Shown here in pieces: positions 44,657 to 53,369 of a stretch of 64,000 nucleotides of DNA. The translations under genes and the position numbers were made by a program. Within the stretch, counting starts at the first letter, position 1. The number at the start of each line of letters is the position of its first letter. The DNA comes from Streptomyces sp. NBC_00659 (GTDB lineage Bacteria > Actinomycetota > Actinomycetes > Streptomycetales > Streptomycetaceae). A model generated the notes under the pieces. It searched no databases, was not told the origin of the DNA, and was given only the letters and a program-made list of their open reading frames with translations. The stretch is taken from NCBI RefSeq assembly GCF_036226925.1, contig NZ_CP109031.1, forward strand, positions 3,968,001 to 4,032,000, written 5' to 3'.

Positions 44657-45070
44657 TTACTCGATGACGAGCTCGACCGGGATGTTGCCGCGGGTGGCGT
44701 TGGAGTAGGGGCAGACCTGGTGGGCCTGCTCGACCAGCTTGCGGCCGGTCTCCTCGTCCACGGTGTCGGGCAGCTCGACGCGGAGCGTGACGGCCAGGCC
44801 GAAGCCCTCGCCCTGCTTGCCGATGCCCACCTCGCCGGTCACCGCGGCCTGCGTGACGTCGACCTTCGCGGCGCGGCCGACCAGGCCGAGGGCGCTCGCG
44901 AAACAGGCCGCGTACCCGGCGGCGAACAGCTGCTCGGGGTTGGTCCCCTGGCCGCTGCCGCCCATCTCCACCGGAATGCCCAGCTGGAGGTCGAGCGTGC
45001 CGTCGGAGCTGACGGCACGGCCCTCGCGGCCGTGGGTGGCGGTGGCGACAGCGGTGTAGATCGCGTCCAT
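44657..45070 (-). CDS. ohr: Organic hydroperoxide resistance protein Ohr
   Basis: 137 aa, the normal size. The two redox cysteines are Cys56 (AAGYAACFASA) and Cys119 (HQVCPYSNATRGN). It reduces organic peroxides with lipoyl-dependent thiols in the cytoplasm. ATG 45070 (MDAIYTAVATA) has GAGAGGG at about 9 bases; an upstream in-frame TTG is unlikely. Divergent from its regulator ohrR. Confidence 0.95.
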   Translation of the reverse strand: MDAIYTAVATATHGREGRAVSSDGTLDLQLGIPVEMGGSGQGTNPEQLFAAGYAACFASALGLVGRAAKVDVTQAAVTGEVGIGKQGEGFGLAVTLRVELPDTVDEETGRKLVEQAHQVCPYSNATRGNIPVELVIE

Positions 45071-45146
45071 GGGGACCATCCCTCTCAAGTCGGAATCCTG
45101 GCGGGGGCCGCCGGTCCGGCGGCCTCACGACCTGAATTAGAGCACG

Positions 45147-45157
45147 CAATTCAATTG
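45147..45157. promoter_or_regulatory. Probable OhrR operator in ohr/ohrR divergent promoter
   Basis: CAATT-C-AATTG is an 11-bp AT-rich palindrome in an otherwise GC-rich 125-base divergent region. A further half-site taattg is at 45167-45172. OhrR boxes are typically AATT-containing palindromes in this position. Confidence 0.6.
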
Positions 45158-45195
45158 TGCACAACCTAATTGCCCGCTAGAGCTATCCTGAGGGC

Positions 45196-45693
45196 ATGAC
45201 CGCAACACCCGCCCCGAGCCCCGAGGCCCCCGCCACGGCGGACTTCCTCCGCCTCGACGAGCAGATCTGCTTCTCCCTGAACGCCGCCTCGCGCGCCTTC
45301 GGCGGCGTCTACCGCGTCCTCCTGAAGGACCTCGGGATCACCTACCCGCAGTACCTGGTGATGCTGGTGCTGTGGGAGCACGGCGAGCTGCCCGTCAAGA
45401 AGGTCGGCGAGCATCTGCGGCTCGACTCGGGGACCCTGTCGCCGCTGCTGAAGCGGCTGGAGGCGGCCGGGCTCGTACGGCGGGAACGCAGCGCGCGCGA
45501 CGAGCGGTCCGTGCGGGTGCGGCTCACCGAGGAGGGGGCCGCGCTGCGGGAGCGCGCGCTGGACGTGCCGCGCCGGATCGCGGCCGCTACCGGGGCGGAC
45601 CTGGAGGAGATCCGAGAGCTCCGGGCCCGGCTCGACCGGCTGACGGCGACACTGGACGAGGCAGCCCTGTCACAGGCCCCGGGGTGTACGTAG
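45196..45693 (+). CDS. ohrR: MarR-family peroxide sensor OhrR
   Basis: 165 aa. Winged-helix MarR domain with the sensing cysteine Cys25 in LDEQICFSLN. The DNA-binding region is VGEHLRLDSGTLSPLLKRLE, with the wing at RSARDERSVRVRLTEEG. Oxidation of Cys25 by organic peroxide releases repression of ohr. The last 107 bases overlap the 3' end of the membrane protein gene on the other strand. Confidence 0.94.
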   Translation: MTATPAPSPEAPATADFLRLDEQICFSLNAASRAFGGVYRVLLKDLGITYPQYLVMLVLWEHGELPVKKVGEHLRLDSGTLSPLLKRLEAAGLVRRERSARDERSVRVRLTEEGAALRERALDVPRRIAAATGADLEEIRELRARLDRLTATLDEAALSQAPGCT

Positions 45694-47263
45694 TCCGGCG
45701 CACATAGAGGCGCAGCGTCACGCCTCTGCGGACGACCCGCTCCAGGGGAACGAACTGCTCGTGGACCAGGGCGAGCTTGAGGCGCTCGGTCGCCTCGGCC
45801 GGGGACCAGGCCCGGCGCGTCGCGAAGGGCGCGGCGACCAGCCACACCCGGTCGAGCCGGTCCAACCTCCGGCGCAGTTCACCGGGGCCGGCCTCGCGCC
45901 CGTACAGGGTTCCGGAGGCGGGCCCGGGGACGCTCAGCGCGATGTCGTCGATCCCGCGGAAGCCCTTCGGGTACGCCAGTGCCGCGCGCCGCGCGAGGGA
46001 CGGCAGGAACAGCACCGGGTCGCCGGGGCGCAGTTCGCGGTCGGCGACGGCGGAGACGGCGGCCAGGTTGTCGGGGCGGCGGTCGGGACTGCGGTCCACG
46101 CGCAGCAGCGGGAGCTGGACGGCGAGGACCAGGGTCACGGCGAGGACGCCGGTGGGGACCGCGTGGGGCAGCAGCCGCGGCAGCCTCGTCGCGAGGTGGT
46201 CGGCTCCGGCGGCCGCGAGCAGCGGGGCCCCGGCGAGGGCGTACAGGACGTAGCGCTCGTCGTAGAACGGCCGCCAGTGGGACACCGCCAGCAGCACGCC
46301 CGGGGGCACGGCCACCAGGGGCAGGGCGACGGCCGTGAGCGAGAGGGTGCCGCGCGGGGTCCGCTCGGGCCGGAACGCGAGGGCGGCGAGGACGAGGTAC
46401 GGCACGATCACGAGCCGGGCCGGGCCGGTGAACAGCCCGAGCAGCCGTCTCGCGCTGGCGAGGCCGGTGCGCGGCAGCCAGGCGACCTGCGCGGACTGGC
46501 CGTGGGAGACCAGGAGGAGGGGCGCCAGCACCAGGACCGTGGCCACGGCGGCGAGGGCCCAGGCCCGCCACACCCGCGCCGGTACGCGGGCGAGCGCCAG
46601 TGTCGTGGCGTGGGCGAGGAGCAGGAGCAGGGCCATTTCGTGCAGCAGGCAGGTCACGGTGGCCGTCGCCCCGTAGGCGAACCAGGGGCCGGACCGGGTG
46701 GACCGGGCGGCCCGGACCAGCAGCAGGGTGGCCCCGGCCGCCCCGGCCGCGATGAGCGCGTAGGAGCGGCCCTCCTGGGCGAAGTGGCCGGTCATGGGGG
46801 TGACGGCGTACAGCAGGCCCGCCCACAGGCCGACGCGCGGGCGGCTCAGACGGGCCCCGAGTGCGGCCACGAGCCCGGCGGTCGCGGCGGCGCCGCAGAC
46901 GGAGGGCAGCCGCAGGGCGATCTCGCCGGGGTGCGGGGCGAGGACGGGGTGCATGAGGAGGTAGTACAGGCCGTGCACGGCGTCCACGGTGTGCAGCAGG
47001 TGCCAGATCTGGGGCACCGAGCGCTGCGCGACCTGGAACGTCACGGCCTCGTCGCGCCACATGCCGCCACGGTCGAGCCCCCACAGGCCGATCCCGGACA
47101 TGACCAGGACGGGCACGAGGACGGACAGGACCACGGCCGCCGCCTCCCGACGCCGGGCCCCCCACCACCGGGCCCCCCACCACCGGGCCTCCCACCGCCG
47201 GGCCACCGGATGCCGGGCCACCGGGCGCAGAGTGGTCGTCGGCCTCATCCACGCATACACCAT
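45587..47263 (-). CDS. GT39/GT-C-like membrane glycosyltransferase
   Basis: 558 aa. A basic N-terminus with WWGAR repeats is followed by membrane helices and the outer-loop motif MWRDEAVTFQVAQRS. The Asp-Glu pair in the first loop is typical of ArnT/PMT-like GT-C enzymes. About 11 helices and a C-terminal outer domain follow. It would move a sugar from a polyprenyl-phosphate carrier onto an external acceptor. The final 40 residues (from TYTPGPVTG) look unstructured and correspond to the overlap with ohrR. Confidence 0.78.
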   Translation of the reverse strand: MVYAWMRPTTTLRPVARHPVARRWEARWWGARWWGARRREAAAVVLSVLVPVLVMSGIGLWGLDRGGMWRDEAVTFQVAQRSVPQIWHLLHTVDAVHGLYYLLMHPVLAPHPGEIALRLPSVCGAAATAGLVAALGARLSRPRVGLWAGLLYAVTPMTGHFAQEGRSYALIAAGAAGATLLLVRAARSTRSGPWFAYGATATVTCLLHEMALLLLLAHATTLALARVPARVWRAWALAAVATVLVLAPLLLVSHGQSAQVAWLPRTGLASARRLLGLFTGPARLVIVPYLVLAALAFRPERTPRGTLSLTAVALPLVAVPPGVLLAVSHWRPFYDERYVLYALAGAPLLAAAGADHLATRLPRLLPHAVPTGVLAVTLVLAVQLPLLRVDRSPDRRPDNLAAVSAVADRELRPGDPVLFLPSLARRAALAYPKGFRGIDDIALSVPGPASGTLYGREAGPGELRRRLDRLDRVWLVAAPFATRRAWSPAEATERLKLALVHEQFVPLERVVRRGVTLRLYVRRTTYTPGPVTGLPRPVSPSAGRAGPGALGSPPGPPR

Positions 47264-47356
47264 GGAGGCGATTTTTTGCTATTAAACAACCTTTGATCGG
47301 TATTGACGGCGTATCGCACGGTATGACCCATCCATGCGGCTTACGATCCGGGCTTG

Positions 47357-48625
47357 ATGAGCGCCATCCGGAACCACCGCCCGCCCGCCCTCGCCGCCGC
47401 CTGGCTCGCCACCCGCGCCCTGATGCTGTGGCTCCTCGCCCACGACCGGCTCGCCCCGCTCGGCAGGGGCGGGGTGTCCCGCGAGGTGGGCCATCTGTAC
47501 TTCCACTGGTACGGCGTGCTGTCCCAGGGCGCGTTCCCGGCGGGCGACCGGCTGTGGCAGTACCCGCCGGGCGCCGGCCCGGTGCTGCTGGCGCCCGGAC
47601 TGCTGCCGGGGCTCACGTACTTCACCGCGTTCGTGGCCTGCGCGCTCGCCGCCGACGCCGTGATCGCCGTCGTCCTCACCCGCGCGGGGCTGCGCTCCGG
47701 CCGCAGTTCGCGCGGCGCCTGGCTGTGGGTGCTGGGCCTGCCCCTCCTGCTGCACATCCCGCTCGCCCGGTACGACGTGCAGGTCACGGCCTTCGCCGTC
47801 GTCTCCCTGCTGGCGCTCTCGCGCCGCCCGCGCGTGTGCGGCGCGTTCGCCGCGATGGGGGCGCTGGTCAAGGTCTGGCCCGCGCTGGCGCTGATCGGAA
47901 CCCCCCGGGGCCGCACCACCCGCGAGGTGTGGACGTCGGCGGCGGTCACCGCGGCCGCACTGCTCGCCGTGCTCGCGGCCGTCTTCAGCGGCTCCTTCGA
48001 CTTCCTGCGCCAGCAGAGCGGCCGGGGTGTCCAGATCGAGTCCCTCGGCGGCACGGTCCTGGGCTTCGCGCGCCACGCCGGCTGGCCGGGGACGGCCCGC
48101 TACCAGTACGGCGCGATGGAGTTCGTCGGCCCGTACACCGGCGCGGTCGCGGCCTGCTCGCTCGCCCTGACGGTCGCCGCGTTCGCGCTCGTGCTGCTGT
48201 GGCGGGTCCGCGCGCGGCGCTGGACGACGGCCACCCCGTACGACGCGGCGCTCACAGCCGTCCTGCTGTTCACCGTGACGAGCCGGGTGATCAGCCCCCA
48301 GTACATGGTGTGGCTGCTGGGCCTCGCCGCCGTCTGCCTGACCTCACGGCACACCACACAGCGCCCGGTCGCCGCGCTGATCGTGGCGGCGACGGCGGTC
48401 AGTTCGGTGGTGTACCCGGGGCTGTACGGCGACGTGGTGGACAGCACCTGGACGGGCTGCCTGCTGATGCTCGTGCGCAACGGCCTGCTGGCCACGGCGG
48501 CGGGGGTGTCGTTCGTACGGCTGTGGCGGTCGGGCCTGCCCGCGGCCGCCCCGCGCCGCGCCGCGCCGGCCGGGCGGGAGCGGGGCGCACACCGGATTCC
48601 CGCCGGGCCCCGAACGAGACAGTGA
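47357..48625 (+). CDS. GT87-like polyprenyl-sugar membrane glycosyltransferase
   Basis: 422 aa with about 10 membrane helices. The outer loop after the first helix (YFHWYGVLSQGAFPAGDRLW, then QYPPGA) and RYDVQVTAFAVVSLLAL fit the GT87 family of actinobacterial alpha-mannosyltransferases. The acceptor is unknown. Start ATG 47357. It is divergent from the GT39-like gene over a 93-base AT-richer promoter. Confidence 0.78.
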   Translation: MSAIRNHRPPALAAAWLATRALMLWLLAHDRLAPLGRGGVSREVGHLYFHWYGVLSQGAFPAGDRLWQYPPGAGPVLLAPGLLPGLTYFTAFVACALAADAVIAVVLTRAGLRSGRSSRGAWLWVLGLPLLLHIPLARYDVQVTAFAVVSLLALSRRPRVCGAFAAMGALVKVWPALALIGTPRGRTTREVWTSAAVTAAALLAVLAAVFSGSFDFLRQQSGRGVQIESLGGTVLGFARHAGWPGTARYQYGAMEFVGPYTGAVAACSLALTVAAFALVLLWRVRARRWTTATPYDAALTAVLLFTVTSRVISPQYMVWLLGLAAVCLTSRHTTQRPVAALIVAATAVSSVVYPGLYGDVVDSTWTGCLLMLVRNGLLATAAGVSFVRLWRSGLPAAAPRRAAPAGRERGAHRIPAGPRTRQ

Positions 48626-48671
48626 CCGTCTCCTGACGGAGAATTACCCGCAATACCTACGATTCCGACAC

Positions 48672-50276
48672 ATGGATCACATGAACCCTCACGAGGCGAA
48701 GGTCGGCGTCGTCGTCATCGGGTACGACGACGCCGCCCATGTGGCGGACGCCGTGCGCTCGGCGCTCGCCCAGGGTCCGGCCGTGCGCGAGGTGATCGCC
48801 GTGGACGACCGCTCGACGGACGGCAGCCCCGCGCTCCTCGACGCGCTCGCCGAGGGGGAACCGCGCCTGCGGGTGATCCACCGGCCGGCCAACAGCGGCG
48901 GCTGCGGCAGCCCCCGCAACGACGGCATCGACGCCGCCACGGCCCCGTACCTGATGTTCCTGGACAGCGACGACGTCCTGCCTCCCGGCGCGGTGGACGC
49001 GCTGCTCGCCGCCGCCGAGAAACACCACGTCCAGGTCGCGGCCGGGCTGTGCGTGCGCCGCGAACTGCCCTCGGGCCGCGAGGTCCCCTGGGAACGCGCG
49101 CTCTACGCCCGCCCCGCCCTGATATCCCGCCCCTCGCGCCGCCTCCGCCTCGCCCACGACACCCTCTGCGTCAACAAGCTGTACCGCACCGGCTTCCTGC
49201 GCGAACACGGCATCCGCTTCCCCGAAGGCCGCTACCCCTACGAGGACTTCGTGTTCACCGCGCGGGTGCTGGCCGCCGCGCCGCGCATCGCGCTGATCCC
49301 CGACACGGTGTACATCTGGCACGTGCGGCGCACCGCGGAGCGCCTGTCCATCTCGCTCGACCGCGCCGGCATCGGCAACTGGCGGGCACGGACCGAGGCG
49401 AACCGGGCGGCGTACGAGATCCTGCTGAGCGCCGGGGAGAAGCAGCTCGCGCGGGCCGTGCACGCCAAGTTCCTCGACCACGAGCTGCGGATGTACACGC
49501 GCGAACTGGAACTGCGCGCTCCCGCCTACCGCAGCGCCTGGTGGGACCTCACGCGGGCGTACCTGTCGACGTTCGACGCGGCCGACCTCACCGTCAATCC
49601 GGCCGCCCCCGGCCGCCTCGTCGCCCGCGTGATCCTCGCCTGCCCCGCCCCGCGCGACCTGCCCCGCCTGAGGGAACTCGCGGCCCGACCGGCCCGGCTG
49701 CTCCCGCCCTACGCCCTCGACGGCGACGGCACCCCCGTGTGGTCCGCCGACCTGCCCGAGGTGACCCTGGAGCACTTCCTGGGCCGGCCCGCCCACCTGC
49801 TGCCCGCCGCCGTCGACGCGGAACTGCGCCCCCGCGTGCGGGGCACCCGGCTGCGGCTGCGCCTGCACGAGCTGTACGGGCGGATGGCCGCGGCCGGCCC
49901 CGCCTCGGTGGACCTGGAGTTCGTCCACCGGGAGGAGGGGCGGGTGGGCCTGAGCGGCACGGCGGCCCTGGTCGCCGACCGGCACGGCGACTCCTGGTGC
50001 GCGGAGACGCCCGTGGAGCTGTCGGCGCTGGGCGCGGGCACCTGGGATCTGCGCCTGGCCGTGCGCTTTCACGACGGTACGAGCCGGGTGGTGTCGGCGC
50101 ACGCGCTCGGCGGCCCCGGTCTGCTGCGCCGCCGCGCGGTCGCGGACGCTCACCACGGTGTTCTCCTCGCGCAGCCGTACCGGACGCACGCGGGGGCACT
50201 GGGTCTGCGGACGGCGTCCGGTTGGCGAGGAATGACCGGGGTGGTGTCCCGAAGGCTCCGTCGCCTGCTTCACTGA
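48672..50276 (+). CDS. GT2 glycosyltransferase with C-terminal beta domain
   Basis: 534 aa. The GT2 domain (1-about 220) has VGVVVIGYDDA, VDDRSTDGS, NSGGCGSPRNDG and FLDSDDVLPP. It is close to the N-terminal half of the 1010-aa fusion at 55562, but here the CDP-glycerol domain is absent. The rest (about 340-490) looks like a beta-rich accessory domain also present in that fusion. Probable role: glycosylation of the same wall polymer. It lies 46 bases after the GT87-like gene. Confidence 0.84.
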   Translation: MDHMNPHEAKVGVVVIGYDDAAHVADAVRSALAQGPAVREVIAVDDRSTDGSPALLDALAEGEPRLRVIHRPANSGGCGSPRNDGIDAATAPYLMFLDSDDVLPPGAVDALLAAAEKHHVQVAAGLCVRRELPSGREVPWERALYARPALISRPSRRLRLAHDTLCVNKLYRTGFLREHGIRFPEGRYPYEDFVFTARVLAAAPRIALIPDTVYIWHVRRTAERLSISLDRAGIGNWRARTEANRAAYEILLSAGEKQLARAVHAKFLDHELRMYTRELELRAPAYRSAWWDLTRAYLSTFDAADLTVNPAAPGRLVARVILACPAPRDLPRLRELAARPARLLPPYALDGDGTPVWSADLPEVTLEHFLGRPAHLLPAAVDAELRPRVRGTRLRLRLHELYGRMAAAGPASVDLEFVHREEGRVGLSGTAALVADRHGDSWCAETPVELSALGAGTWDLRLAVRFHDGTSRVVSAHALGGPGLLRRRAVADAHHGVLLAQPYRTHAGALGLRTASGWRGMTGVVSRRLRRLLH

Positions 50277-50395
50277 TACGCGGACGCGGAGACGCGAGGC
50301 GCGGACGCCGACACCGTCACGCGGGACCGCCCTCTCCCCGGCCGCAGGCACACGGTCCGGCAGCACGGACCCACTCACGAGGGGAACGGCCTCAC

Positions 50396-51376
50396 ATGAC
50401 CTGGCTGATCACCGGCGGCGCCGGCTACATCGGAGCGCACGTCGTCCGCGCGCTGCGCGAGGCGGGCGAACAGGCCGTGGTGTACGACGACCTGTCCACG
50501 GGGATCGCGGAGCGGGTGCCGTCGGACGTTCCGCTGGTGACCGGCTCGACCCTGGACGGCGACCTGCTGGCCCGGACGCTCACGGAGCACTCCGTCACCG
50601 GTGTCGTCCACCTGGCGGCGAAGAAGCAGGTCGGCGAGTCCGTGGAGCTGCCCCTGCACTACTACCGGGAGAACGTCGAGGGCCTGCGCGTCCTGCTGGA
50701 GGCGGTGACCGCGGCCTCGGTGACCGCGTTCGTCTTCTCGTCCTCGGCCGCGGTGTACGGGATGCCGGACGTGGATCTGGTGACGGAGGAGACACCGTGC
50801 GCGCCGCTGAGCCCGTACGGAGAGACGAAGCTGGCGGGCGAGTGGCTCGTGCGCGCGACCGGCCGCGCGACGGGTCTGTCCACGGCCTGTCTGCGCTACT
50901 TCAACGTGGCTGGCGCGGCGGCCCCCGAACTGGCCGACGTGGGGGTCTTCAACCTCGTCCCCATGGTCTTCGAGAAGCTGACGGACGGCTCCCCGCCGCG
51001 CGTCTTCGGCGACGACTACCCGACGCCGGACGGCACCTGCGTGCGCGACTACATCCACGTGGTCGACCTGGCCGAGGCGCATGTGGCCGCGGCCCGCGCC
51101 CTCCGGTCCTCCCCCGGCACCGGCCTGACCCTCAACATCGGCCGCGGCGAGGGTGTTTCGGTGCGCGAGATGATCGACCGCATCAACGCGCTCACCGGCC
51201 ACGCCCGCCCCCCGGTCACCACCCCACGCCGCCCCGGCGACCCGGCCCGCGTCGTCGCCTCCGCCGACCGCATCGCCGGCGAACTGGGCTGGAAGGCCCG
51301 CCACGACGTCGACGACATGATCACCTCGGCCTGGTCCGGCTGGCTCCACCACCACCCGAGCGCCGGCCGCATCTAG
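50396..51376 (+). CDS. galE: UDP-glucose 4-epimerase-like SDR (GalE)
   Basis: 326 aa. NAD-binding motif TGGAGYIG at the N-terminus, SSSAAVYG, the catalytic YxxxK as YGETK, and RDYIHVVDLA. Extended short-chain dehydrogenase, GalE-like. It probably supplies UDP-galactose or another epimerised sugar to the neighbouring transferases. ATG with GAGGGG about 11 bases upstream. It follows the GT2 gene by 119 bases. Confidence 0.9.
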   Translation: MTWLITGGAGYIGAHVVRALREAGEQAVVYDDLSTGIAERVPSDVPLVTGSTLDGDLLARTLTEHSVTGVVHLAAKKQVGESVELPLHYYRENVEGLRVLLEAVTAASVTAFVFSSSAAVYGMPDVDLVTEETPCAPLSPYGETKLAGEWLVRATGRATGLSTACLRYFNVAGAAAPELADVGVFNLVPMVFEKLTDGSPPRVFGDDYPTPDGTCVRDYIHVVDLAEAHVAAARALRSSPGTGLTLNIGRGEGVSVREMIDRINALTGHARPPVTTPRRPGDPARVVASADRIAGELGWKARHDVDDMITSAWSGWLHHHPSAGRI

Positions 51377-51620
51377 TTCCCCCTGCCCGAGCTCCCCCAC
51401 CAGCCACCAGTCCCCCTCCGAACTCCGCCTCCCGACAGCCTCCTCGACAACCGCCCCGGAACAGCCACCTTCGACCGTGCCTCCGGGAGGGCATGGCGAT
51501 CCCCCGCGAACTGATCGCGTCGCTCTGTTCGGACCGGTGCTGTCGGCGGCCGCGCTCACGGAGCTCGCGCTCCGGTTGCCCGGGGAACGGACCCTGCAGG
51601 CCTGACCGGGCGCAGGCGGG
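51377..51620. other. Gap between galE-like and tetR-like genes
   Basis: 244 bases, C-rich at the left. A short frame near 51522-51603 encodes ALFGPVLSAAALTELALR and a stop. This resembles an internal piece of GPP34-type proteins but has no start or continuation. No hairpin was recognised. Confidence 0.35.
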
Positions 51621-52277
51621 TCAGAGTGCCTTGAGTGCCGCCGCCGTGGCCCGGGCCAGGCTGGCCAGGTAGCCCTTCGGGACCTTGGGGCCGCGGACGA
51701 CCACCGCGCGCCAGTACAGCGGGCCCGACATCAGGTCCAGCGCGAGTTCGACGTCGACGCCCTCCCGGATCTCGCCCCTCGCGACGGCCGACGCGACGAT
51801 CCCGCTCGCCACCGACTGCTGGCCCTCCCGCAGCGCCGCCTGCATGGCGTCCGCGATCTCGGGGTTGCGGGCCGCCTCCGCCTGGAGGTCGGGGATGATC
51901 TGGCCGGCCACCGGGTGCCGCAGGGCGCGCGAGGTGACCTCGTACAGCAGCCGCAGGTCGCCCTCGAGAGAACCCGTGTCCGGCGCGGGAAGCCCCTGGA
52001 CCGCGATCGCCGAGACCAGGTCGAGCACGAGATGGAGCTTGGAGCGCCAGCGCCGGTACACCGCGGTCTTGCCGACGCCCGCACGGCGGGCGATGCCCTC
52101 GATGGACATCCTGGCGTAGCCGACGGAGGCGAGTTCCTCGAAGACGGCGGCGCGGATCGCCTCGGTGACGTCCTCGCGCAGGACGGCCGCACCGGCGGGA
52201 GCCCGGCGCCGCCGGGGCTTCCCGTCGGCAGGCGCGGGCGTGGCGGCACTCGCGGCTGTGTCGGCGTTCGTCGTCAT
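51621..52277 (-). CDS. TetR-family transcriptional regulator
   Basis: 218 aa. After a disordered N-terminus comes the TetR helix-turn-helix (IEGIARRAGVGKTAVYRRW). A ligand domain of TetR_C type has ALRHPVAGQIIPDLQAEAAR. Divergent from the TagG/TagH-type ABC genes, with two near-identical operators between them. Start ATG 52277 (MTTNADT) or 52289. Confidence 0.9.
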   Translation of the reverse strand: MTTNADTAASAATPAPADGKPRRRRAPAGAAVLREDVTEAIRAAVFEELASVGYARMSIEGIARRAGVGKTAVYRRWRSKLHLVLDLVSAIAVQGLPAPDTGSLEGDLRLLYEVTSRALRHPVAGQIIPDLQAEAARNPEIADAMQAALREGQQSVASGIVASAVARGEIREGVDVELALDLMSGPLYWRAVVVRGPKVPKGYLASLARATAAALKAL

Positions 52278-52292
52278 ACAGACCAGCATAGG

Positions 52293-52371
52293 GCGTTACG
52301 ACGATACGGTTGCGTTCCGACGTCGACTGGGCCTACTCTCGCGTTACGACGATACGGTCCCGTTCCGACGT
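52293..52371. promoter_or_regulatory. Duplicated 31-bp operator for the TetR regulator
   Basis: Copies at 52293-52323 and 52341-52371 match at 29 of 31 positions. Each begins gcgttacgacgatacggt and contains a dyad CGATACG-N4-CGTTCCG typical of TetR sites. Spacing is 48 bp centre to centre, with one copy next to each divergent gene. Confidence 0.8.
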
Positions 52372-52448
52372 AAGAAAACGGCAGGAAAACCCGTCGGAAA
52401 GGTTTCGGGGCCGACCGCACCCCCACCCCCCGAGCGAAAGCAACGGAT

Positions 52449-53369
52449 GTGAGCCAGGTCCTCAACACACCGCCCCCGGCAACGTCACCGGTCGCCCCCG
52501 CCGACGACGCCGCGGCCCTCGCCGCCCGGTACGGCCTCACCGTCAGCGGCGCGCGCCCGAGCCTGTCCGCGTACGTCCGCCAGTTGTGGGCACGGCGCCA
52601 CTTCATCACCGCCTTCGCCACCGCCAAGCTCACCTCGCAGTACAGCCAGGCCAAGCTGGGCCAGGTGTGGCAGGTGATGACCCCGCTGCTGAACGCGGCG
52701 GTCTACTACTTCATCTTCGGCATCCTGCTCGGCACCAAGCACGGCGTGCCGGACTACGTCCCGTTCCTGGTCACCGGCGTCTTCGTCTGGACCTTCACCC
52801 AGAGCTCGATCATGGCGGGCACCCGGGCGATCTCCGGCAACCTCGGCCTGGTCCGCGCCCTGCACTTCCCGCGCGCCGCGCTGCCGGTGTCGTTCGCCCT
52901 CCAGCAGCTCCAGCAACTGCTGTTCTCCATGGCCGCGCTGGTCGTCATCCTGCTGTGCTTCGGCGTCCCGGTGAGCGTCTCGTGGCTGCTCGCGGTGCCC
53001 GTGCTGGTGCTCCAGTTCATGTTCAACGCGGGTGTCGCGATGATCGTGGCCCGGATGGGCGCCAAGACGCCGGACATCGCGCAGCTCATGCCCTTCCTGC
53101 TGCGGACCTGGATGTACGTCTCGGGTGTCATGTGGAGCATCGACAAGGTGCTCAGCAACAACAAGCTGCCGCACTGGGCGATGGCCCTGCTGGAGAGCAA
53201 CCCGGCGGCCGTCTACATCGACCTGATGCGCTTCGCGCTGATCGACAGCTTCCACGCGCACCAGCTGCCCCACCATGTCTGGGCGCTCGCCGTGGGCTGG
53301 GCGCTGGTCGCCGGCGTCGGCGGCTTCATCTACTTCTGGAAGGCTGAGGAGACGTACGGCCGTGGCTGA
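52449..53369 (+). CDS. tagG: Teichoic-acid/polysaccharide ABC exporter permease (TagG/Wzm-like)
   Basis: 306 aa. ABC-2 permease with about six helices. The cytoplasmic entry motif SQYSQAKLGQVWQVMTPLLN is followed by a membrane span, as in TagG and Wzm. It exports a lipid-linked wall polymer with the ATPase encoded next. The gene is controlled from the TetR operators. The symbol is by family; the cargo is not proven. GTG start. Confidence 0.88.
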   Translation: MSQVLNTPPPATSPVAPADDAAALAARYGLTVSGARPSLSAYVRQLWARRHFITAFATAKLTSQYSQAKLGQVWQVMTPLLNAAVYYFIFGILLGTKHGVPDYVPFLVTGVFVWTFTQSSIMAGTRAISGNLGLVRALHFPRAALPVSFALQQLQQLLFSMAALVVILLCFGVPVSVSWLLAVPVLVLQFMFNAGVAMIVARMGAKTPDIAQLMPFLLRTWMYVSGVMWSIDKVLSNNKLPHWAMALLESNPAAVYIDLMRFALIDSFHAHQLPHHVWALAVGWALVAGVGGFIYFWKAEETYGRG

